This document shows positions 7,922-15,868 of a DNA stretch of 64,000 nt, one piece after another; the stretch's first letter is position 1, and every line of letters starts with the position of its first letter. The notes under the pieces were generated by a model. That model did no database searches. It was not told the origin of the DNA and saw only the letters and a list, made by a program, of their open reading frames with translations. A program made the translations under genes and the position numbers. The stretch spans positions 124,001-188,000 of the forward strand of contig JAIYBW010000002.1 in NCBI GenBank assembly GCA_027488375.1, given 5' to 3'. This DNA comes from Pseudomonadota bacterium (GTDB lineage Bacteria > Bdellovibrionota > Bacteriovoracia > Bacteriovoracales > Bacteriovoracaceae).

Positions 7922-8254
7922 ATGTTTAAAACAATTGGATTGCTAATCTTATCAAATCTCTTCATGACCTATGCTTGGTACGGTCACTTAAAAACTCTGG
8001 CCGCAAAGCCATTATGGATGGCGATTGCTGTAAGTTGGGGTGTGGCACTCTTAGAGTATTGCTTTCAAGTTCCGGCGAATCGAATTGGTTTTAATTACTT
8101 TACCCTACCTCAACTTAAAATCATTCAGGAAGTCACCACAATGGTGATTTTTTGTGGTTTTGCCGTTTTTTTTATGAAAGTTCCCCTCACGAGGAACTTT
8201 CTTTATGCATCTTTGTGTTTGATTGGGGCCGTTTACTTTATTTTTAGAAAATAG
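7922..8254 (+). CDS. DMT-type small membrane protein (DUF486)
   Basis: This 110-residue integral membrane protein with four hydrophobic helices matches the DUF486/DMT family of short putative transporters; its opening MFKTIGLLILSNLFMTYAWYG is typical. It begins one base after the TlpA-like gene and is probably translated from the same message. The substrate is unknown. A hairpin within the gene (8177-8200) is explained by coding sequence. Confidence 0.85.
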   Translation: MFKTIGLLILSNLFMTYAWYGHLKTLAAKPLWMAIAVSWGVALLEYCFQVPANRIGFNYFTLPQLKIIQEVTTMVIFCGFAVFFMKVPLTRNFLYASLCLIGAVYFIFRK

Positions 8255-8256
8255 TA

Positions 8257-8871
8257 TTAATCTTCTTGTTTTGATTCATCATCATCCAAATTTTCTTCAT
8301 CTTCGCCTTGGGTGTAGTCATTATCATCGGGCTTAAGGCTTTCATTTTCGTCCATTGGTTTTTCGGATTCAGATGTATTAAGTCCAGGTGTTGGTAAAAG
8401 ACCTTGTTCTGATTTTGCTTCTAAGGCATAGGCACTGGCCGCACCATAACGATAAACAAGTTCTCCGCCAGCATGTCCTGTCCTGTAAGCCAAAAAGCTT
8501 GAAACAAGACTAAGAACAAAAACCACTAGTTTTAAAATAAATTGAAACTCTTTTCTCAAAAAGAAGGCAGCCGTTGATAAAACCAGGGCAATAACGGTTG
8601 AACCAACAAAAATCTCCGCTCGCTCCTCATGTTCATGAATCAGTTTTTTATCTAAAACTTTTTCTACGACATCTTCTGCCTCTTCGCCGGACTCTAAAGA
8701 AACATATCCAGTCACAGTTGTTAGAAGTTGAAGCCCAATAATAATAAACCAGGCCTGAGGGGCCATTTTGTTTTTCTTTATCATGAGAGAAAAAACCAGG
8801 ATGAGGACCGGTAAAATAAAGGCCAAGGCGATCGGAAAATGAACAATAGCAGGGTGTAACGGAGTATTCAT
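8257..8871 (-). CDS. DUF2231 membrane protein with an acidic tail
   Basis: This 204-residue protein opens with LHPAIVHFPIALAFILPVL, the signature of DUF2231, a family of four-helix membrane proteins with a conserved histidine. The helices lie in roughly residues 8-32, 41-58, 92-108 and 113-130. The last 50 residues are a highly acidic, low-complexity tail (DENESLKPDDNDYTQGEDEE). A GGAAGG site precedes the ATG. Function unknown; some family members are thought to relate to haem or redox chemistry, but nothing here confirms that. Confidence 0.82.
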   Translation of the reverse strand: MNTPLHPAIVHFPIALAFILPVLILVFSLMIKKNKMAPQAWFIIIGLQLLTTVTGYVSLESGEEAEDVVEKVLDKKLIHEHEERAEIFVGSTVIALVLSTAAFFLRKEFQFILKLVVFVLSLVSSFLAYRTGHAGGELVYRYGAASAYALEAKSEQGLLPTPGLNTSESEKPMDENESLKPDDNDYTQGEDEENLDDDESKQED

Positions 8872-9126
8872 ATAACCTTCCAGTTAAAATTTAGAGCATT
8901 ATAAATCCCGGCCGGCCTTAAAGCCATAAAAAGGACCTTAAGATGGTCTGTTTGAGAAATTTTCATGAGTTTTCGCATTTGCTAAAGTGTCAAAAAAACG
9001 TCATTTTGATGAAGTATTTTTTAAAAACATCATATATCTACCTGTGATTTTGTTAACGCCTTACATCCCCTCTCAATCCTGAAAGCAAATGTTAGATAAT
9101 ACGCTTTGTTCGTAGGGGCTAAATTC

Positions 9127-9155
9127 TTGGCAATCAAAATAGACGTTGTTTTAAT
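9127..9155 (+). promoter_or_regulatory. Sigma-70 type promoter for the dksA homologue
   Basis: TTGGCA (9127-9132) and TTTAAT (9150-9155) are separated by 17 bases and lie 48 bases before the ATG at 9203, behind which is an AAGGAG site. This is the best promoter in the 331-base gap 8872-9202; I see no gene or repeat in the rest of that gap. Confidence 0.5.
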
Positions 9156-9202
9156 TTTCAGAACACATTTACACACACCACCTGTAACAAGGAGAACTAA
9201 GG

Positions 9203-9640
9203 ATGTCAGTTCGACTAAACAGTCACTTATCAGACAAGCACCTCACGGCGCTTAAAGATAAACTTTTAGCTGAAGCAGAGCGTATTAGAACTAATTTTCA
9301 ACTCAAGAAAAATGAGTACGAAAATAGCACTTCAACCGGCGGAAAGGATGAAGTTGATTCGGCCAATGATAATATCTTACTGGCGGCCGATATGCGTTTT
9401 TCAAATCGTGAAAGCCTCTATTATAAGAAAATTATGAAAACCTTAAGTAAGGTTGAAACAGAACAATATGGTATGTGCGATGAATGCGGTGACCCTATCA
9501 CTTACACTCGCCTTATTGCTCGTCCAACCTCTGAAATGTGCATTCTCTGTAAAGAAGAGTCTGAAAGAGAAGAATCTCAGAACTTCTTTGAAAGAAGATC
9601 TAAGTCCCTTGGAAGAGAAATGAGCGTTAGTGCTCACTAA
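9203..9640 (+). CDS. dksA: DksA/TraR-family zinc-finger transcription factor
   Basis: DksA-type proteins enter the RNA polymerase secondary channel and, with ppGpp, retune transcription during starvation. This 145-residue protein has an N-terminal helical hairpin, including the conserved acidic segment GGKDEVDSANDN (about 47-58). A C4 zinc finger uses Cys92, Cys95, Cys113 and Cys116 (CDEC...CILC). The classical coiled-coil tip differs (KDEVDSANDN), so it may be a DksA paralogue. The YciO-like gene follows after 3 bases. Confidence 0.88.
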   Translation: MSVRLNSHLSDKHLTALKDKLLAEAERIRTNFQLKKNEYENSTSTGGKDEVDSANDNILLAADMRFSNRESLYYKKIMKTLSKVETEQYGMCDECGDPITYTRLIARPTSEMCILCKEESEREESQNFFERRSKSLGREMSVSAH

Positions 9641-9643
9641 ATT

Positions 9644-10279
9644 ATGATTGATTACGTCGTCGCTCACAATCCTGACGACAGAGTTCTTTTAAAAGCCTCC
9701 CAGATTTTACGAAATGGGGGGCTTATTTGTTTTCCCACTGAAACGAATTGGGTCGTGGTCGCTGATCCCTACAGTAAGGAAGGAGTTGAGAAACTCTACC
9801 GACTACGTCATGTCGAGAATACCAAACATTTTACCGTCCTCTGTGACTCTTTTAAAAAAGCTCAAGAAGTCTCACTGATCGATGACAATGCCTTTAGGAT
9901 TTTAAAAAAGATTACCCCTGGCCCCTACACATTCATTTTTGAAGCCCAAAAAAAAATCACAAAGCATCTTAAAGCTTCAAAGTCAGATAAAGAGGTGGGA
10001 ATACGATTTCCTCCATCAAAGCTCGTACAAAAATTTTTGCAGTCTCATGACAATGTTGTCCTCTCATCCCACCTCTCGGCTGACATGATGGCCATGGAGG
10101 ATGAACATACTCTTATCTATGGGGCACTTATTGAGGATTATTTTGGAGAAAAGATTGAAATGATTATTGATCCGGGGGAGTACGATTTTATTGGAACTTC
10201 GACAACGATTATTGATTTCACCAGTGGCGCCCCAGAAATCATTCGTGAAGGCGCCGGACAGGTGGATTTTCTTGGATAA
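9644..10279 (+). CDS. YciO/YrdC/Sua5 family protein
   Basis: This 211-residue single-domain protein of the Sua5/YrdC fold is closest to the YciO branch. Seen motifs are ICFPTETNWVV, KHFTVLC, PGPYTFIFEA and VGIRFPPSKLVQKF, ending with TTIIDFTSGAPEIIREGAG. YrdC/Sua5 enzymes make threonylcarbamoyl-AMP for tRNA t6A modification; YciO proteins share the fold but their role is less clear. It follows the dksA homologue with a 3-base gap and no clear Shine-Dalgarno, so translation is probably coupled. Confidence 0.85.
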   Translation: MIDYVVAHNPDDRVLLKASQILRNGGLICFPTETNWVVVADPYSKEGVEKLYRLRHVENTKHFTVLCDSFKKAQEVSLIDDNAFRILKKITPGPYTFIFEAQKKITKHLKASKSDKEVGIRFPPSKLVQKFLQSHDNVVLSSHLSADMMAMEDEHTLIYGALIEDYFGEKIEMIIDPGEYDFIGTSTTIIDFTSGAPEIIREGAGQVDFLG

Positions 10280-10280
10280 A

Positions 10281-10802
10281 TTACTTTAAAGAATACCAAC
10301 CAACATACATATCAGCGATGCTATAACCTCTCATGTTGATAGCAACAGTGTTAACAATCGAACTTCCATTCCAAACATAGAACTTCTTATTTGATACAGC
10401 TCGGGCCAATTCAATTGTACTTGAGGCATAACCATCTTTTTGAAGGACTGAAAGCTTCAACTTACCACCATTCCCATTAAACCCAGAAAGGGCTTTAATC
10501 TTAAGCACTGGAGAAGCACCCCCGTCCATATAGAAATCTAGAGATCCACCATTCATCAGATCCAGAAGGGCTTCCTTGTGCTGAATTTTTGTGTTGTAGC
10601 CAAAAAAACCTGCAGTGACATCAATACTTATTGAAGTGATCTTGTTTTGGGCATCTGTTGTAACATTCAAAAATCCGCTTCCCGAACTAACATCTAATTT
10701 GCCGTAGCCAAGTGAAATTTTGGCCATCGAATAAGTCGCGGCCTGGATTCCAATTGAAAAAAGACAAATAGAAAGAACAATCAGTGATTTTATCGTTTGC
10801 AT
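10281..10802 (-). CDS. Exported protein of unknown function, 173 aa
   Basis: A clear signal peptide (MQTIKSLIVLSICLFSIGIQA, cleavage after AQA/ATA region) leads into a glycine- and serine-rich, strand-rich domain without cysteines. The start is supported by AAGGAG 6 bases upstream. It resembles small periplasmic beta proteins such as YceI-like domains in general pattern, but I cannot assign it. It converges on the YciO-like gene with 1 base between them. Confidence 0.65.
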   Translation of the reverse strand: MQTIKSLIVLSICLFSIGIQAATYSMAKISLGYGKLDVSSGSGFLNVTTDAQNKITSISIDVTAGFFGYNTKIQHKEALLDLMNGGSLDFYMDGGASPVLKIKALSGFNGNGGKLKLSVLQKDGYASSTIELARAVSNKKFYVWNGSSIVNTVAINMRGYSIADMYVGWYSLK

Positions 10803-11004
10803 GGGATACTCCTTGCTAGGACCCCAATGCTAGGTTCAATTTAAATTTTTCACAACCGACTGTGAAAGAATTGCAAACCGCACCTCCTCGAGTGGTGACC
10901 ATTTGGCCCCATGGAAGGCTTAAGTCTTTATAATTCGATCCCTTCTGACTCCATGAGATGGCATGAAATTTGGTAATTAAAACAAGAAGCCAGGAGGGCG
11001 CCAA

Positions 11005-11496
11005 ATGAACATCATCACTATTCTTTTTCTTTGGACTATCGGAATTGCACTTGCTCAAGGAGGATCAAGTTGTGAAGACAAGTATCTAAGGGCCGCAGAT
11101 GCCCTAGATAAGGTGAGAGCTCAATGCGGACTGAATGAGAAGACTGACAAATTCTTTTGTCGAGTTGCCAGCAAAATAAACGTCCCCGTAGATATTTCTG
11201 GTTTTAAATTCAATCTTAATTTAGCAGCGATCTATCGCTTCATGAATGACCTTCATCTTTTGCCAAATAATCTAAGGAGGACGGCAAAACTCATCCAAGA
11301 AGCAAAATCGGCAAACGGTCGTCGCTTAAAAAGATTCACAAAAAGAATTTCAAAAAATTTACCAGGAATTAAAACTGAGGATGTGGCCAAAACCATTAAA
11401 AAAATGAATTTTGACCAGCGATTATGTCCTGGAGATCAATTATTCACCTATAAACAGATTCGATTTTTAATTGAGGATGAACTCGCTAGGCAATAA
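11005..11496 (+). CDS. Exported helical protein of unknown function, 163 aa
   Basis: A short signal peptide (MNIITILFLWTIGIALAQGG) is followed by a basic, largely helical domain with four cysteines (SCEDKYL, AQCGL, FCRV, LCPGD) that could form two disulfides in the periplasm. An AGGAGG site precedes the ATG. No known family is recognised. The 200-base gap upstream separates it from a divergent exported protein; no promoter stood out there. Confidence 0.65.
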   Translation: MNIITILFLWTIGIALAQGGSSCEDKYLRAADALDKVRAQCGLNEKTDKFFCRVASKINVPVDISGFKFNLNLAAIYRFMNDLHLLPNNLRRTAKLIQEAKSANGRRLKRFTKRISKNLPGIKTEDVAKTIKKMNFDQRLCPGDQLFTYKQIRFLIEDELARQ

Positions 11497-11586
11497 GTGC
11501 GGACGCGCATATCGTCATCCTTGTAAACACCAACTCCCTATGAGAAAATTGATCCCATCTTAGAACTCAGATGAGGACCTTTTTTT

Positions 11587-13518
11587 ATGAATAAGCCCTT
11601 TACTCCACCGGCCAATGTTAAGGATTTACTACAAAACCTCAAGCGTCCAAAAACAGCTGTCATAACGGCCGGTATGCCTTATGCGAATGGTCCGGTTCAT
11701 CTTGGTCACTTGGTTGGCGCCTTGGTTCCACCTGATGTGATGTCCCGCTATTTAAGAATGATGATCGGTCATGAAAATGTTCTCTTTGTCAGTGGAACAG
11801 ATGATCATGGCTCAACCTCAGAGGTTGCGGCCCTTAAAAATAATCAACCGGTCAGGGAATTTATCGATGGCATTCATGCCAAACAAAAGATGACCATGGA
11901 TCGCTATGGAATTTCCCTCAACGTATATGCTGGAACATCAAGACCAGATACCTTCCCTCTTCATAAAGAAGTGTGTCAGGATTTTCTACGTAAGCTTTAT
12001 AAAAATGGCCTCCTTGAGAAAAAAACCACCAAGCAGTGGTTTGACCCGAAACTCAATCGCTTCCTGCAAGATCGAAATGTCACTGGCAAATGCCCCAATA
12101 CAAATTGTTCCAATTTAAGTGCTTACAGTGATGAGTGCGAGGTTTGCGGAACCCAATATAGTCCATCCGAACTTCTTAATCCAAAATCTTCACTCTCTGA
12201 TGCCACACCTATTCTTAAGGATACTGTGCACTGGTGGCTTGATATGTGGAAAGTCTCTGATCAACTGGTGGAGTGGATTAAGACTAAGCAAAATAAATGG
12301 CGTAAAGGTGTCTTCAATGAAGTCTTTGAAACTGTTCAGCCTGCCTTCCAGTTTGATAATACCCACGAACCGATCTTTAAAGAATTAAGGGCCAATCTTC
12401 CCAAGCATAAGAGTCGGTATGCTCCTGGAAAAAAAGTGGTGGTGCAATTTGAAAACATGTCTGATTACCAGACTGGTCTGAAAATTCTTGAAGAAAAATC
12501 AATTCCTTGCTCACCTCTTGATGGATGGGCCCATCGTTCTATCACACGTGATGTCCTCTGGGGTATTCCACTACCAACAGATTTAGATCCAGAAATGGAA
12601 GGAAAAACTCTTTATGTTTGGCCTGACTCCCTGATTGCTCCTATTTCATTCTCTCAAGTGGCCCTTAAGGCCCAAGGGCGTGATCCTCAAGAGTATAAAA
12701 AATTCTGGAAAGATCCTGAGGCCAGAATTTTTCAATTCCTTGGGCAAGACAATGTTTACTTTTATGTACTCATGCAGGGAGCGATGTGGTTAGGCTCTCA
12801 AAATAATCCTTTTAAACAACCTGAAGCAGGAGATTTTCAACTCACTGATGTTTTCAGTGTTTTTCACTTGATGGTTGATGGTGAAAAGATGAGTAAGTCT
12901 CGAGGGAATTTCTATAGTGCTGACCAGCTCATTGATGAAATGGGTTATGATGCTGATCAAATCCGCTATTTCCTTTGTACGCTGGGTTTAGCCGAAAAAC
13001 CTTCAAACTTTGATTTCAATACGTTTAATGAGCGAAATAAATTTTTAGCAGGACCTATGAATGCCGCCATTGAAAAACCTATTTCAGCGGTTCACACACG
13101 CTTTGAAGGTAAAATTCCTGCGGGAAAACTGATTGAAAAAATTGAGAAAGAAACGATGAAAGTGGTGCAGCTCTATCTCAAAAATATGGAGAAAGCTGAA
13201 TACATCACCCTTCTTGGTCAAATTGAAAACTATGCCCGCCTCATCAACAGCTTATTTGTTCAGTACAAGCCCCATGATGACCGCGCTCCACTTGAGGGAC
13301 GCCAGGATGCTCTCTATACAAGTTTTTATGTGCTTAAAAACCTCATGATCATGCTTTATCCTTTTGTGCCTCAGACCATGGAAAAGGTTCGTCAGTCGCT
13401 TAATTTGCCAGAGTCAGTCTTTAGCCTTGATGAATTGGGAGTCCCTATGGAAGCGGGTCATTTGATTGGTGAAAAACTAGTTTATTTTCCAGGGAATCAA
13501 GAGGTTGAAGAAGCATAA
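11587..13518 (+). CDS. metG: Methionyl-tRNA synthetase
   Basis: This enzyme charges tRNA-Met. It has 643 residues: a Rossmann catalytic domain with HLGH (residues 38-41), a zinc-knuckle insertion with CPNTNC...CEVC (about 158-177), KMSKS at about residue 434, and a helical anticodon-binding domain. It lacks the C-terminal EMAP/Trbp111 tRNA-binding domain found in longer bacterial versions. The start is supported by family alignment. It is a stand-alone gene ending in a terminator. Confidence 0.95.
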   Translation: MNKPFTPPANVKDLLQNLKRPKTAVITAGMPYANGPVHLGHLVGALVPPDVMSRYLRMMIGHENVLFVSGTDDHGSTSEVAALKNNQPVREFIDGIHAKQKMTMDRYGISLNVYAGTSRPDTFPLHKEVCQDFLRKLYKNGLLEKKTTKQWFDPKLNRFLQDRNVTGKCPNTNCSNLSAYSDECEVCGTQYSPSELLNPKSSLSDATPILKDTVHWWLDMWKVSDQLVEWIKTKQNKWRKGVFNEVFETVQPAFQFDNTHEPIFKELRANLPKHKSRYAPGKKVVVQFENMSDYQTGLKILEEKSIPCSPLDGWAHRSITRDVLWGIPLPTDLDPEMEGKTLYVWPDSLIAPISFSQVALKAQGRDPQEYKKFWKDPEARIFQFLGQDNVYFYVLMQGAMWLGSQNNPFKQPEAGDFQLTDVFSVFHLMVDGEKMSKSRGNFYSADQLIDEMGYDADQIRYFLCTLGLAEKPSNFDFNTFNERNKFLAGPMNAAIEKPISAVHTRFEGKIPAGKLIEKIEKETMKVVQLYLKNMEKAEYITLLGQIENYARLINSLFVQYKPHDDRAPLEGRQDALYTSFYVLKNLMIMLYPFVPQTMEKVRQSLNLPESVFSLDELGVPMEAGHLIGEKLVYFPGNQEVEEA

Positions 13519-13546
13519 AAAAAGCCCATCCGAAGATGGGCCTTTC
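13517..13546. terminator. Bidirectional intrinsic terminator between metG and the convergent exported gene
   Basis: The hairpin CCCATC (13525-13530), loop CGAA, GATGGG (13535-13540) is flanked by A-rich sequence on the left and CCTTTCT on the right. On the minus strand it is followed by TTTTTTT, making a strong terminator for the exported gene at 13571; on the plus strand it terminates metG. Confidence 0.8.
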
Positions 13547-13570
13547 TATAAACTTTGCTTTTAGCAAAAC

Positions 13571-14182
13571 TTAGTAGTTACATTTATCAGCAATAGCGTT
13601 TCCAACAGTAGCTGGTTGTGTTTTTACACAATTAGTACCTTGAAGTGAGAAACCAGTTGGACAAGAGTAACATTTACCATTTACAAGAGACCCACCGTTG
13701 TCACAACGATAAGATACGCTGAATGAAACATTACATTTAACTTCTTTAGGGTTTTTCTTTTCATCAGAACCACGTTTAACAGAAGTATTACCTTCAAGTT
13801 TTGTGCCTGAACACTTTTCAACTGGAACTATTCCAGAAGGGAATACTTTTTTAACCGCTTCATTTTTATAATTTCCGCAAGCATTAGTTGCCATGTTTTT
13901 ACAATTTGTTCTTGCTCCAGTCCAGTCCCCTTGAGGAGTTAATCCCAAGTATTTTTCGTCTGTAGAAGGCTGATCAAGGTTATTGATAACTAGAAAGTAT
14001 TGAGATGAACATCTCCATGGACAAGAAAGGCCTTCAGACACAGCATAACCCTTATCTTGACACTTGTTTTTTGAAATAAAAACACCAGGAGCATCACCGC
14101 CCCCATCCTTAATACAACATTTCCAAGCAAATGAATTGGCCGACATGATCATCATGGCGAGCGCGAGTACAAACTTCCGCAT
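13571..14182 (-). CDS. Exported cysteine-rich protein of unknown function, 203 aa
   Basis: A signal peptide (MRKFVLALAMMIMSANSFA) is followed by a mature protein with many cysteines, including pairs and short-spaced ones (KCCIKD, SCPWRCS) and an EGF-like ending (CDNGGSLVNGKCYSCPTGFSLQGTNC). It is probably disulfide-rich and acts in the periplasm or outside the cell. AAGGAG lies 6 bases before the ATG. No family is recognised beyond the EGF-like spacing. Confidence 0.7.
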   Translation of the reverse strand: MRKFVLALAMMIMSANSFAWKCCIKDGGGDAPGVFISKNKCQDKGYAVSEGLSCPWRCSSQYFLVINNLDQPSTDEKYLGLTPQGDWTGARTNCKNMATNACGNYKNEAVKKVFPSGIVPVEKCSGTKLEGNTSVKRGSDEKKNPKEVKCNVSFSVSYRCDNGGSLVNGKCYSCPTGFSLQGTNCVKTQPATVGNAIADKCNY

Positions 14183-14427
14183 ACGTTCTCCTTTAAAGAA
14201 TTAAAATTTTGCGACAATAACAATTTTACTTACATATAAATAAATTAAAACCACCAATGACAAAAATATTTGTAATGTTAATAAATTTCGTGAATTAATG
14301 ATTTTTTCTCAAGAATAACACTCATCCAATATGGCAATAAATGTAGGCAGTAAAATCATTTCAGTAACTTAAGCTATCCTGACAAAAAAATTCAAGTTAC
14401 CATTCTTTTTCACCGAAAAGAGAGACC

Positions 14428-14541
14428 ATGAGTAGTAAAGTAGCAAAAATGACCGCTTTTGGTTGTCTGTTTTTATCGGGCTTGGTGTCGGCTCAAATCA
14501 ATACCAACCCTGACCCGCAGCCACGAGCTGCCCCAATCTAG
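14428..14541 (+). CDS. Possible tiny exported peptide, 37 aa
   Basis: The ATG opens a 37-codon frame: a signal-peptide-like segment (MSSKVAKMTAFGCLFLSGLVSA) with a good cleavage site before Q23, then only 15 residues (QINTNPDPQPRAAPI). The upstream GAGAG is a weak ribosome-binding site. It lies in a 696-base stretch (14183-14878) that otherwise holds only a decayed gene fragment. It may be a real small secreted peptide or the stump of a longer lost gene. Confidence 0.4.
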   Translation: MSSKVAKMTAFGCLFLSGLVSAQINTNPDPQPRAAPI

Positions 14542-14599
14542 GATCTGAAATTGAAGTCTTTAAAAATACCTCGTAAGGAAAATCATTACTGAGAAAACT

Positions 14600-14752
14600 T
14601 CAAACAAAAATGATGGCACCCGTCACGAGATTTGTGGCATCAGATCTAAAGACTACATAGCGACCATTGGCCGAAACTTTTGATTGCGATGATTGAAGTT
14701 TTCCAGCCCCAATAATTAAATGCACGATCCTGGGGGACGGTAATTATGGTTT
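14600..14752 (-). pseudogene. Decayed fragment of a PD40/TolB-type beta-propeller protein
   Basis: On the minus strand one open stretch, without a start codon, encodes a segment ending in KVSANGRYVVFRSDATNLVT. This is the typical strand pattern of PD40 propeller repeats (sxsaDGRYVVFxSdAtNLVpGD). Stop codons close the frame on both sides and no further repeats are readable nearby. It is best explained as the remnant of a lost exported propeller gene. Confidence 0.6.
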
Positions 14753-14878
14753 ATGAGGAGCAAATTCAATAAGGTGAGAGCTTGTGCCTAGGAAGCTTTG
14801 GACGAATTTTTTAGCTTCTTCTCTATATTGCAATATTTGTCATGTTAAATACTATATTTCCATAGCATCTTTAGGCTT

Positions 14879-15868
14879 TTATTTCAGCTTATAAAAAGCA
14901 TCCAAAGGCTTTGCAGAAGAAACCTGGATCTTTTTTAAATTTAAATATTCCATAACAGCTAAAACATAATCGATATTGATTGATTGATTTTTACTATAGG
15001 GACCAGAGAAGGATTCAGATTTAGTACCCTTTAAATTAGCTCGAAGATCAGTGACATCTTCAATTGTATAAACTCTATCAGCTGAGTTACTAAGTTTTTG
15101 CAAAGTCTCATAGATGGCCCTCTCGTGCACTCCACCAATCCCAAAAATCGGTATTTCCGGGTTCTCGATGATGAAGGATAAAATCATTTTCATATTTGAT
15201 TGTTCAAATACGTCCTGAAAATATCGTTTTATTTCCTTTTCTTTGCTTTTTTTTGTGAATGAGTGTGTGGCCTTAAAAACTCTTTGGGACCCAGGCAATC
15301 CGAGAGCAAAGATTGATTTATCCTTAGACTTTCTACAAGCAAAAAGCATGCTGTCCCCACCTATATCCCATACGCAATAGGGCACAAAGGTATTCAAGTC
15401 TGGATTAACGGCCTCTAGCGCAAGCTGGGCTTCATCAATAGAGGAAATGACATTTACTTTGGTTAAAAATAACTTTTCTACTTTATCAAAAAAAGATTCT
15501 AAGTTGGATGCCCGTCTGAAGACTCCGGTCGCAAAAATATTAACGTCTTGGACCGAATTCTGAGAGAACCTTAGCTTAAGTTTATCCAAATATGACAGGG
15601 CCTGATAAAATATTTTGGGGTCAATAGAAATTGACTGGTCAAATTCATCACTGAAGCTTTGACTGAACTCAAGAGGCTCACTATTTGATTCAATTTCTTT
15701 CTTGACAATTGTTTTGCATGAGTCGAAATCAAAAATTTTTGACTTCACTCGGTTCGTCCCAAATTCAATCACGGCAGTACGTTTCAAACAATTATTTGGT
15801 TTGCTCGTTTTAGTACCCGCACAGCCTACAAATACTACTAAGAGAAATAAAAAAAAGATCTTATCCAT
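14879..15868 (-). CDS. Exported lipoprotein with a Ppx/GppA phosphatase-like domain
   Basis: A lipoprotein signal (MDKIFFLFLLVVFVGC, lipobox FVGC, Cys16) precedes a 310-residue domain with the ASKHA motifs of the exopolyphosphatase/pppGpp phosphatase family. These are the phosphate-1 loop AVIEFGTNRVKS (family: DiGSNS), FATGVFRRASNLESF, ISSIDEAQLALEAV (family: iSGeEEArL), CVWDIGGDSMLFA (DIGGGS) and phosphate-2 FGIGGVHERAI. Family members are normally cytoplasmic, so export is unusual. Loop changes (IGGDS for IGGGS) make activity uncertain. It overlaps the upstream ABC-like gene by 8 bases, so the two are co-transcribed. Confidence 0.8.
   Translation of the reverse strand: MDKIFFLFLLVVFVGCAGTKTSKPNNCLKRTAVIEFGTNRVKSKIFDFDSCKTIVKKEIESNSEPLEFSQSFSDEFDQSISIDPKIFYQALSYLDKLKLRFSQNSVQDVNIFATGVFRRASNLESFFDKVEKLFLTKVNVISSIDEAQLALEAVNPDLNTFVPYCVWDIGGDSMLFACRKSKDKSIFALGLPGSQRVFKATHSFTKKSKEKEIKRYFQDVFEQSNMKMILSFIIENPEIPIFGIGGVHERAIYETLQKLSNSADRVYTIEDVTDLRANLKGTKSESFSGPYSKNQSINIDYVLAVMEYLNLKKIQVSSAKPLDAFYKLK

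Noticed and set aside
8177-8200. Hairpin AAAGTTCC/GGAACTTT as a terminator
   Set aside because: It lies inside the DUF486 reading frame, which continues normally after it.
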